Below, one piece after another: positions 1 to 5,754 of a stretch of DNA of 6,528 bases. A model generated the notes under the pieces. It was not told the origin of the DNA and searched no databases. It was given only the letters and a program-made list of their open reading frames with translations. The DNA lies in the NCBI GenBank assembly GCA_022566435.1, contig JADFIX010000233.1, forward strand, positions 1-6,528, in the 5' to 3' direction. Every line of letters begins with the position of its first letter. Position 1 is the stretch's first letter. The translations under genes and the position numbers were made by a program. This DNA is from Planctomycetota bacterium (GTDB lineage Bacteria > Planctomycetota > Phycisphaerae > UBA1845).

Positions 1-1504
1 GCGTCATATCGACGTTTTGTATAAAGGCTTGCCGTTGGAGATGTTTCAATTGGTAAACAGTCACTTGTTTTCGCTCACCCTGGACCATGTAGCTTAAAAC
101 GAACTCTTTTCCTCTTCGCAGTTTTTCAAACCAGCGACTTGTTTTGGTTTTATGCTTGGCTGCCAATGTTCTGACTAGACTGACCAGCGCGAGATAACCG
201 AGCTTGTTGAGTCGAGTTTTCACATTGGAAGCCAATGCGTAATAGTTGGCTAATCCTCTCATCTCTGCGTTGTAGGTCATGATAATCTCTACGTCAGAGC
301 AGTGAAGTCGCGAGGATATATGACTCGCCTTAGTTGCGTACCACTGGCCATAGTGGTGTTTGTGGCAGAATTTAATAGCTACCGACTTTGGCACTTCGAG
401 CCGTATCCCTTCGGAGATAGATCGTTGAGTAAAGTATCTGCCGTACTTTTTAACTTTCACCGTTTTGCCTCCGCGAACCGTTCGTACCCCGTAGCTGAGG
501 AACACAATCCCCTCTTTTGCGTCTTTGATGGCGGTCTTTTCATCTGACACTTGCAGATGAAGATTCTCGGCTAAGAATTTTCTAATAGTCACCAGAATCG
601 ATTTCGCCTCCGTAAGTGTCCCAATGATGCCGACCACGAAGTCATCAGCATAGCGAACCATCTCGTAACCGAGTTCGGCCATCCGATGGTCCAGTTCATT
701 GAGGTACAGGTTCGACAACAACGGCGAAAGAACGGCCCCTTGCGGAACTCCCGATTCAGGCGTCCACTCGGAAAGTTCTTCCAGGATCGATTGATCCAGA
801 AACGATTGGATCAAAGCCAACAGTCGATGATCCGAAATCTTCGCTTGCACAAGTTGCATCAAGCGATCTTTCGGGATCGTATCGAAATAGCTTTGAAGAT
901 CAGCGTCAACGACAAACACCTTGCCTTCGTCGAGCTTCTGCTGGACAACGCGCAGCGCATCATGGCAACTGCGTCCGTGGCGAAAGCCGAAACTTCGCTC
1001 GTGGAATTCGTTGTCGAAGATCGGTTCGATCACGTTCAAAACGGCCGTTTGCACGACCCGATCGCGAACCGTCGGAATCCCCAAGGGTCGCTCCGTCGAG
1101 CTACCCGGTTTAGGAATCCAAACTCGGCGTACCGGACGCGGACGGTAAGTTCCCTCGCGTAAACTCCGGTGTAGGCGTCGGATTTCGTCGATCTCATGTT
1201 CGGCGAAATCCTCCGTGCTTTGGCGGTCCACTCCAGCGGCTCCCTTCTTCCCGACGACCTTGCGAGCCGACGTGAATAGATTGAGTTCGCTTTCGACTTT
1301 GTCGCTCAGAGCGTGCCATTTGCCTCCTCGCACTCCTACGGTGAGTGCGTTCAACATGCGGTCTGTCCAAATACAACGATTCGCCCAAGCGGGGATCCCA
1401 CGTGCTGATTCCCGTACCTCGAGTTCTTCCGCCGGGGTAGCCGCTGAGAACGGCACTGTGACGGGGATGTAGTTCTTAGCTCTACGTTTCGTGTCTTTGG
1501 TCAT
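1..1504 (-). CDS. ltrA: Group II intron reverse transcriptase/maturase, intact so far, C-terminus outside window
   Basis: Multifunctional intron protein that helps the intron RNA fold and splice and copies it into DNA at the target site. The frame opens at ATG 1504 and runs without a stop for 501 codons to the window edge. Purine-rich stretches (GGGAGG, then GTGGA) lie 10-20 bases upstream of the ATG. Visible parts in order: an N-terminal region; fingers with GAAGVDRQS and VWIPKPG..RPLGIPTVRDRVVQ; palm with the first catalytic aspartates in VDADLQSYFD (D200, D202); GVPQGAVLSPLLSNLYL; the active site RYADDF with YADD at residues 285-288; and maturase domain X with RGLANYY at about 416-422. A DNA-binding and perhaps HNH endonuclease region would follow outside the window. 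The 3' part of the gene (1-600) is more AT-rich than the palm region. Assignment to an intron RT rather than a retron or DGR RT is firm because of domain X and the flanking intron RNA. Confidence 0.93.
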   Translation of the reverse strand, partial: MTKDTKRRAKNYIPVTVPFSAATPAEELEVRESARGIPAWANRCIWTDRMLNALTVGVRGGKWHALSDKVESELNLFTSARKVVGKKGAAGVDRQSTEDFAEHEIDEIRRLHRSLREGTYRPRPVRRVWIPKPGSSTERPLGIPTVRDRVVQTAVLNVIEPIFDNEFHERSFGFRHGRSCHDALRVVQQKLDEGKVFVVDADLQSYFDTIPKDRLMQLVQAKISDHRLLALIQSFLDQSILEELSEWTPESGVPQGAVLSPLLSNLYLNELDHRMAELGYEMVRYADDFVVGIIGTLTEAKSILVTIRKFLAENLHLQVSDEKTAIKDAKEGIVFLSYGVRTVRGGKTVKVKKYGRYFTQRSISEGIRLEVPKSVAIKFCHKHHYGQWYATKASHISSRLHCSDVEIIMTYNAEMRGLANYYALASNVKTRLNKLGYLALVSLVRTLAAKHKTKTSRWFEKLRRGKEFVLSYMVQGERKQVTVYQLKHLQRQAFIQNVDMT

Positions 1505-2118
1505 GCTCGCATTCCACTTTCCTGCCTCCCTTCGCTCGCATCGGGTTTGGTTCCCGATGGTCAACACTACTATGAAGGCTCTGACTTCTACCAGCCGCCG
1601 TAATCAAATCCACCGACGACCATCGTTTCGTTCTCGCATCCGGCCTGGTCGCTGGCCGAAGGAGCCTGGAACATTTTGAAGCGACGTTCCTCACCGCTGA
1701 TTTGACGATCGATTCTGGGCTATCTGTTAAGCTGGCAGTTCTCCCTGCTTATCTCGTTTGAACTTCTGACCATTCCGTCTCCAACCACCACATCGCCATT
1801 TCGCCACGCTCGATTTTACACGTTACCGAGTTCATTCATCGTCGTGGCTGCTGCACCGACCGCCCATGCGGAATGGACAGACCTGAAGCGGTCATCATCG
1901 GGCCGATTGCGTGCAGTCAAGGGTTCGCCAATTCCTAGGAGGCTCCCCGACAGGCTTGGCCGAATCGAGTTCACAATACAGTTACGGACTAGTCATTTGT
2001 CTCAGGTTGCTCCCCACCTTGTCTCGCGACAACGCAGTTACCACTTTCGACTACAGGCTGGTAACGATCGCCTGGACGGGACTTTCACCCGACAATTCAA
2101 ACGCCTTCACAGGCGCAC
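1505..2118 (-). ncRNA. 5' ribozyme domains (I to start of IV) of intron A
   Basis: This 614-base stretch has no convincing protein gene and reads as intron RNA on the minus strand. Visible structure: the terminal GUGCG hairpin (2115-2101); a CGGG/CCCG stem (2091-2088 with 2080-2077) around TGAAAGT; and a 7-bp GTTACCA/TGGTAAC stem (2065-2059 with 2043-2037) whose loop contains TCGAAAG. Position, length and the start signal fit domain I through the beginning of domain IV, with the ORF in domain IV as usual. I cannot assign exon-binding sites or domain borders by eye, so the subclass is left open. Confidence 0.65.
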
Positions 2119-2184
2119 TAGGGACCGCCGTTGCCGGCGGCCCCCCGCACAGATCCGTACGTGAAGGATTACCTCATACGGCTC
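2119..2184 (-). ncRNA. Domains V and VI of intron B
   Basis: Domain V is the catalytic heart of group II introns and binds the two metal ions. On the minus strand 2184-2152 gives the characteristic start GAGCCGTATG, with the AGC triad at 2183-2181, a short TAAT loop, and the closing half CACGTACGGATC. It is followed by TGTGCGGGGG and a strong hairpin, CCGCCG-GCAA-CGGCGG (2140-2125), extended by GGG/CCC and a G-U pair; this is taken as domain VI with a GNRA loop. I see no obvious bulged adenosine on the 3' strand of this hairpin, so branching may be replaced by hydrolysis, or the branch site may be mutated. The intron end is placed at or within a base or two of 2119. Confidence 0.82.
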
Positions 2185-3708
2185 CTGCCTCAAGTCGGGC
2201 GCGAAATCGTTGGTGAGGATAGGGATGAACGATGCGGGGATGGGGAAGATGCCGTCTGACAAGACGCTGCATCCGTTTCCAATTCCAGCCGCGACGACCT
2301 CGTTGACTGCGACGGCGGAGCACGGCAAGCCAATGACGAGTGACCTCGTCGACGAATCGACCGATGCGATTGCTGTTGCTCGGCACGGCGTGATAATTCA
2401 GCCAGCCTTGCACAACACGTCGCAACCAGCGGCCGGTTTCGCCGAGGGGCCGGTGCTTTCGCGTTCGCAGCTTCGTCTTGATCGCCTGAAGAGTCGCACG
2501 CATGCGTCGGGCCATCGAGTGCCGATGGACCGTGAACCGACCATCCTTTCGCGTCTTCGCGCACTTGTGCGTGAAGCCAAGAAAGTCAAAAGTCCCGGGC
2601 CGGCTCTCGCCGTTTCGTTTTCGCCGTTCAATCGCAAAGCGACCGAACTCGATCAGGCGAGTCTTGCCTTCATGCAGTTTCAAGCCAAACTTGGCGAACC
2701 GCGCGTGGAGTTCCTCCAGACACGCGACTGCTTCGCTGTGGTTCTCGAAACCGATCACGAAGTCGTCCGCCGACCACCGCTACGCGGCGGTGCCCGGCAC
2801 CACCACCACATCGCCGCGGCAACGGTTGTTCCGCCACTACTCGATCCACAGCTCGAAGACATAATGCAGGAACACGTTCGCCAGCAGCGGTGAGATCACC
2901 GCGCCTTGGGGCGCGCCTACCGTCGTCTGCGACCACTGGCCTTCTTCGTTGACCCCGGCGCGAAGCCACTTGCGAATCAAGCGAAGAATGCGACGATCGC
3001 CGATGCGGTGCTCCAGAAACTTGATTAACCACGCATGGTCGATCGCGTCAAAGAAGCCTTCAATATCGGCATCCAATATCCAGTTCACGCGTTTGCCGGT
3101 CATCGCCACGCTCAAGGCGTCGAGCGCATCGTGCGGGCTGCGACCAGGCCGGAAACCGTAGCTGAATCCGAGAAAATCCTGCTCGTAAATGCTTTGCAGA
3201 ACCCAAAGGGTCGCTTGCTGGACGATCTTGTCCTCCAGCGAGGCGATGCCCAGCGGCCGCTGGCGACCGTCGGGCTTGGGGATCCACTGGCGACGAGAAG
3301 GCTTCGCTCGATAGGCTCCCCGGTGAATCCGATCGTGAAGGTCCGCAATGTTGGCCTCCACGTCCCGCTCGTATTCACTCCACGCGACCCCATCGACTCC
3401 GACCGCCGCCGTCTTCTTCAAGTTGAAGAATGCTTCGGTCAAACAGTCTTCGTTGATGTGGCGCCGCAGCGCAGTGAACTTGAGCGTGCTGTCTTTACGG
3501 GCAGCCCAGTGTTCGCTTGATTGGGCACGCCGTGCAGTCCGCGTGACTTGCGTTGAGTCCGGCTCGGTGTCCGGCGCAGGGCGGCTTGCGCGGCGTTCCT
3601 CTTGGCTGAGTTCCTTTCCTCGGTCGACTCCGCGGACGCTTCAGCCGCGTCGTTGTTCGCCGACGTCGCAGGTACTACGAACTCATCTGACTTCCTATTG
3701 GCGTTCAT
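2174..3708 (-). pseudogene. Broken group II intron reverse transcriptase/maturase of intron B
   Basis: Remnant of an intron protein of about 500 residues. The likely original start is ATG 3708 (MNANRKSDEF). The N-terminal frame ends its homology at RKSRGLHGV. A one-base loss near 3520-3526 moves the frame, which continues as QSSEHWAARKDSTLKF, then LTEAFFNLKK and GVDGVAWSEY. The palm follows with RPLGIASLEDKIVQQ, the catalytic LDADIEGFFD (first D at 3073-3071) and GAPQGAVISPLLANVF. An in-frame TAG sits at 2839-2837 and another at 2782-2780. Between GDVVVV and DDFVIGF the expected R-Y-A codons are replaced by about 30 bases, so the active site is lost even if the stops are read through. The maturase part (FDFLGFTH, LRRVVQGWLNYHAVP) is open again to TGA 2176-2174, inside domain V. 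No HNH domain is present. The three kinds of damage make a sequencing error unlikely as the full explanation. Confidence 0.9.
2768..2801 (-). repeat. GC-rich quasi-palindrome replacing the YADD box codons
   Basis: On the minus strand two overlapping inverted repeats are visible: GGTGC-CGG-GCACC (2801-2789) and CACCGC-CGCGTA-GCGGTG (2792-2775). They lie exactly where the codons for R, Y and A of the RT active site belong. The flanking frames are kept, with a net gain of about 21 bases. The plus strand at 2778-2787 reads CGCTACGCGG, which would spell R-Y-A plus the first base of D in the sense direction. This suggests a local inversion or template switch. I do not recognise it as a known repeat family. 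Confidence 0.6.
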
Positions 3709-4135
3709 CTCAGCATTACCGTCGGTGACGTTTTCTGAGCGTTCCGCGCGGGACCAGTGAACACGCCACCGGCGCCCAGCGGAGACCAATAGGATCTCCC
3801 GGTTCTCGCGACTGGAGTTTCCACGCATGCACAGGGTCTTTGACTCCGCCGCGTCGCGGTGCGGCTCGCCATGGTGCGCCGCACGCGCGTGTTGCCTTCC
3901 ACCGACAGGACAGTGTGGGCACGCGAGAGTTCTGATTTCGGAGCTCAATACCTGGCCTGCGTGTGCCCCTTGCCCATGCTACACCAGCGATGTTACCATC
4001 GGCCAGCGTAGGGCTCAGGGTCGAGCGGTTGGCTAGACCTTTCTCGTACGACTCTTTCATTCGCAACTCCAGCCCGGTTTATCCCGACGCTTTCCCCGTC
4101 CCCGTTTCTCGTCCCCAGAGGTTAGGCTTCGATAA
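3709..4135 (-). ncRNA. 5' RNA domains of intron B
   Basis: No supported gene lies here. On the minus strand the stretch includes AACCTCTGGGGACG (about 4120-4107), AAACCGGGCTGGAG (4080-4067) and GAATGAAAGAGTCGTACG just after it. I associate this kind of sequence with the region upstream of RTs of this intron type, where a short frame beginning MKESY is often annotated as a hypothetical protein. The frame (4066-3716, minus) is better explained as intron RNA. Fine domain borders cannot be set by eye. Confidence 0.5.
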
Positions 4136-4175
4136 ACAGTATTGGGCCGAAGGGTGTGAAACGTTGTGGATTATT

Positions 4176-4193
4176 CGGGTTATGCGGGTTATG
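4176..4193 (+). repeat. Two perfect tandem copies of a 9-bp unit CGGGTTATG
   Basis: CGGGTTATG occurs at 4176-4184 and 4185-4193 with no gap. It is preceded by GGATTATT and followed by CATGAG. It sits between the uncertain 5' end of intron B and the promoter of ino1. It could be an operator, part of the insertion target, or a chance duplication; nothing in the window decides. Confidence 0.5.
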
Positions 4194-4219
4194 CATGAGA
4201 CATAGTGCAACGCCCCCTG

Positions 4220-4247
4220 TTGACTCGCATGTTCGAGTTGTTAATAT
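4220..4247 (+). promoter_or_regulatory. Possible sigma-70-type promoter for the ino1 operon
   Basis: TTGACT (4220-4225) matches five of six bases of the -35 consensus. After a 16-base spacer, TAATAT (4242-4247) matches four of six of the -10 consensus. It would start transcription near 4254 and give ino1 a leader of about 340 bases. The spacer is one base short of ideal, and planctomycete promoters are poorly characterised, so this is a candidate only. Confidence 0.35.
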
Positions 4248-4350
4248 CAAGGTCTGTTTTCCCGCCCAACCGGAACGATTTCAGGCCCCAACGCGGTTTG
4301 CCATCGGCCCCTTCGCTGTCTGAACTCGACGGTACGATACCTGTTGTGAC

Positions 4351-4570
4351 GCGTGACAGATCACGCCAGCGGGCGAAGAGTGACTGAACATCGCGTCGGC
4401 GCGATGTCGCGGCCGACTGACCGCGACACAGTCTTCTCGAGTCGGCTGGGATGACTGCGAGGTAGCCTGACTGTCTCGAAGGCTCACTTTGCGCGTCAAA
4501 GTGTTGGGGGAAGTTTTTGTCCGATCCAAACCTCGAGCAACTATCTGGAACGGCTGACAAAGTGAGATAG
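4351..4570 (+). promoter_or_regulatory. Highly structured 5' leader of ino1, candidate regulatory RNA
   Basis: No gene is supported in 4200-4596, but perfect inverted repeats cluster here: GCGTGA-CAGA-TCACGC (4351-4366); ACATCGCG-TCGG-CGCGATGT (4388-4407); TGTCGCGG/CCGCGACA (4405-4412 with 4421-4428); AGCCT/AGGCT (4464-4468 with 4480-4484); CACTTTG/CAAAGTG (4485-4491 with 4497-4503); and CTATCT/AGATAG (4541-4546 with 4565-4570). The loop CCGACT (4413-4418) can also pair with AGTCGG (4440-4445), as in a pseudoknot. CTCACTTTG (4483-4491) can instead pair over nine bases with CAAAGTGAG (4558-4566), about 20 bases before the ribosome binding site. I do not recognise a known riboswitch class. Function is inference. 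Confidence 0.4.
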
Positions 4571-4585
4571 CCGGTCGCAGAACAG

Positions 4586-4591
4586 AAAGGA
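4586..4591 (+). promoter_or_regulatory. Ribosome binding site of ino1
   Basis: AAAGGA ends five bases before ATG 4597. It supports this start over any later methionine and is the site that the competing leader hairpins could expose or hide. Confidence 0.7.
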
Positions 4592-4596
4592 CTACG

Positions 4597-5754
4597 ATGA
4601 GTAAAATCAAAGTCGCTATCGTCGGTGTTGGCAACTGTGTCAGTTCCTTGATCCAGGGAATCCACTTCTACAAGGATCCGCAAGACGCGATCGGCCTGAT
4701 GCACTGGCAGATTGGCGGCTACGGCCCGAGCGACATCGAGGTGGTGTCGGCGTTCGATATCGACACACGCAAGGTCGGCCAGGACGTCAGCGAAGCCATT
4801 TTCGCCGAGCCCAATTGCACGACCGTCTTTTGCCGTGATATTCCGAAGTCCGGTGTGATGGTTCACATGGGACGCATCCTGGACGGTTTCTCCGACCACA
4901 TGCGGGACTACAACAAGAAGGAGACGTTTCTCCTCTCCGACGAACCAGAACCAAATCAGTCGGACGTTGTCCGCATCTTACGGCAATCTGGTGCTGAAAT
5001 CTTGCTGAATTACCTCCCTGTCGGTTCAGAAGAGGCTACTCACTTTTATGTCGAATGTGCCTTGGACGCCGGCGTGGGCTTCATTAACAACATTCCAGTA
5101 TTTATCGCCAGCGACCCAAAGTGGGCCGGCCGCTTCGAAGACGAAGGACTGCCCATTATCGGCGACGACATCAAGGCGCAACTCGGCGCGACAATCACCC
5201 ACCGCGTGCTGACCGACCTGTTCAAAAAGCGGGGCGTTAAGTTGGAACGGACTTATCAGCTCAACACTGGCGGGAACACCGATTTTCTCAACATGCTCAA
5301 CATGAACCGATTGGCTTCCAAGAAGGTCTCCAAGACCGAGTCCGTACAGTCGGTCGCAGCCGAGCGGATGACAGAGGACAACATCCACATCGGGCCGAGC
5401 GATTACGTCCCTTGGCAAAATGACAACAAGGTCTGCTTCATTCGGATGGAGGGCAAGCTGTTCGGCGACATCCCAATGAACCTCGAGCTGCGTCTGTCGG
5501 TGGAGGATTCGCCGAATTCGGCCGGAGTCGTCATCGACGCCATCCGCTGCATGAAGCTGGCGTTGGAGCGGGGCGAAGGCGGCGTGCTGTATTCGCCCGC
5601 GTCCTATTTCTGTAAGCACCCGCCGCGACAGTACCCCGACGACAAGGCCTACCGCTTGACCGAGGAATTCATCGCAGCCAGCAACCGGGAAGAGCCGAAT
5701 GAAGTGCCTGATCCTCGCGGCCGGGAAAGGGAGCCGTCTCTGGCAGAGGGGTAA
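4597..5754 (+). CDS. ino1: Inositol-1-phosphate synthase (myo-inositol-3-phosphate synthase)
   Basis: Cytosolic NAD-dependent enzyme that cyclises D-glucose 6-phosphate to 1D-myo-inositol 3-phosphate, the first step of all inositol synthesis. The protein has 385 residues, the short bacterial/archaeal form rather than the longer eukaryotic one. It opens with a Rossmann fold (VAIVGVGNCVSSL, residues 6-18). Family blocks follow: LLNYLPVGSEEAT (136-148), FINNIPVFIAS (162-172), GDDIKAQLGATITHR (189-203), NTGGNTDFLNM (223-233), the lysine-containing region around KKVSKTESV (242-250), SDYVPWQNDNKV (268-279) and EDSPNSAGVVIDAIR (303-317). The start is fixed by AAAGGA five bases upstream and by the Rossmann strand beginning at residue 5. 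The last 18 residues overlap the next gene and look like a non-conserved charged tail. Translational coupling with that gene is likely. Confidence 0.95.
   Translation: MSKIKVAIVGVGNCVSSLIQGIHFYKDPQDAIGLMHWQIGGYGPSDIEVVSAFDIDTRKVGQDVSEAIFAEPNCTTVFCRDIPKSGVMVHMGRILDGFSDHMRDYNKKETFLLSDEPEPNQSDVVRILRQSGAEILLNYLPVGSEEATHFYVECALDAGVGFINNIPVFIASDPKWAGRFEDEGLPIIGDDIKAQLGATITHRVLTDLFKKRGVKLERTYQLNTGGNTDFLNMLNMNRLASKKVSKTESVQSVAAERMTEDNIHIGPSDYVPWQNDNKVCFIRMEGKLFGDIPMNLELRLSVEDSPNSAGVVIDAIRCMKLALERGEGGVLYSPASYFCKHPPRQYPDDKAYRLTEEFIAASNREEPNEVPDPRGREREPSLAEG

Larger units (their letters stand above)
1..2118 (-). mobile_element. Group II intron A (5' part; 3' end lies outside the window)
   Basis: A retroelement made of a self-splicing RNA and its own reverse transcriptase/maturase. 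On the minus strand it begins at 2118 with GTGCG, which fits the group II 5' consensus GUGYG. The first bases fold as CGCCT-GTGA-AGGCG, a 5-bp stem closed by a GNRA-type loop. About 600 bases of RNA domains follow, then an open reverse-transcriptase frame starting at 1504. Domains V and VI and the 3' splice site should lie beyond position 1 and cannot be checked. The 5' end abuts the 3' end of a second, unrelated-looking intron. The exact 5' base is inferred from the consensus and the hairpin, not from a splice product. Confidence 0.8.
2119..4135 (-). mobile_element. Group II intron B, about 2 kb, degenerate
   Basis: Second minus-strand intron, upstream of intron A in reading direction. It consists of a 5' RNA region (about 4135-3709), a broken reverse transcriptase (3708-2174), and domains V and VI (2184-2119). 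The size fits a full group II intron. The 3' end is well placed by domain V and the hairpin after it. The 5' end is not: no GTGYG is visible near the expected place, and 4135 is only where sequence typical of this RNA seems to begin. The 5' end may be diverged or lost. It is richer in GC than intron A and encodes a different RT lineage without an endonuclease domain, so the two are not copies of one element. Confidence 0.75.

Noticed and set aside
2210..2893. Plus-strand open frame of 227 residues
   Set aside because: It lies antisense to the RT pseudogene, whose family motifs are clear. Its composition is what the opposite strand of a GC-rich gene gives.
1..3708. Retron or diversity-generating retroelement
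   Set aside because: Both RTs carry a group II maturase X domain, and domain V RNA is present. I saw no template/variable repeat pair and no retron msr/msd arrangement.
3716..4066. Minus-strand frame of 116 residues starting near MKESYEKG, and a longer overlapping frame (3439-3948) that contains the RT N-terminus
   Set aside because: The MKESY frame matches the kind of hypothetical protein often called upstream of intron RTs; the sequence is better explained as intron RNA. Only the part of 3439-3948 from 3708 on is RT.
4485..4520. Rho-independent terminator from the CACTTTG/CAAAGTG hairpin and the later TTTTT
   Set aside because: The stem is AT-containing and only 7 bp, and the T-run comes about 10 bases after the stem instead of directly after it. 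An attenuator role cannot be excluded, but a plain terminator is not supported.
4189..4899. Minus-strand open frame of 236 residues across the ino1 leader and gene start
   Set aside because: No recognisable motif, it is antisense to the conserved ino1 Rossmann fold, and it would ignore the leader structure.
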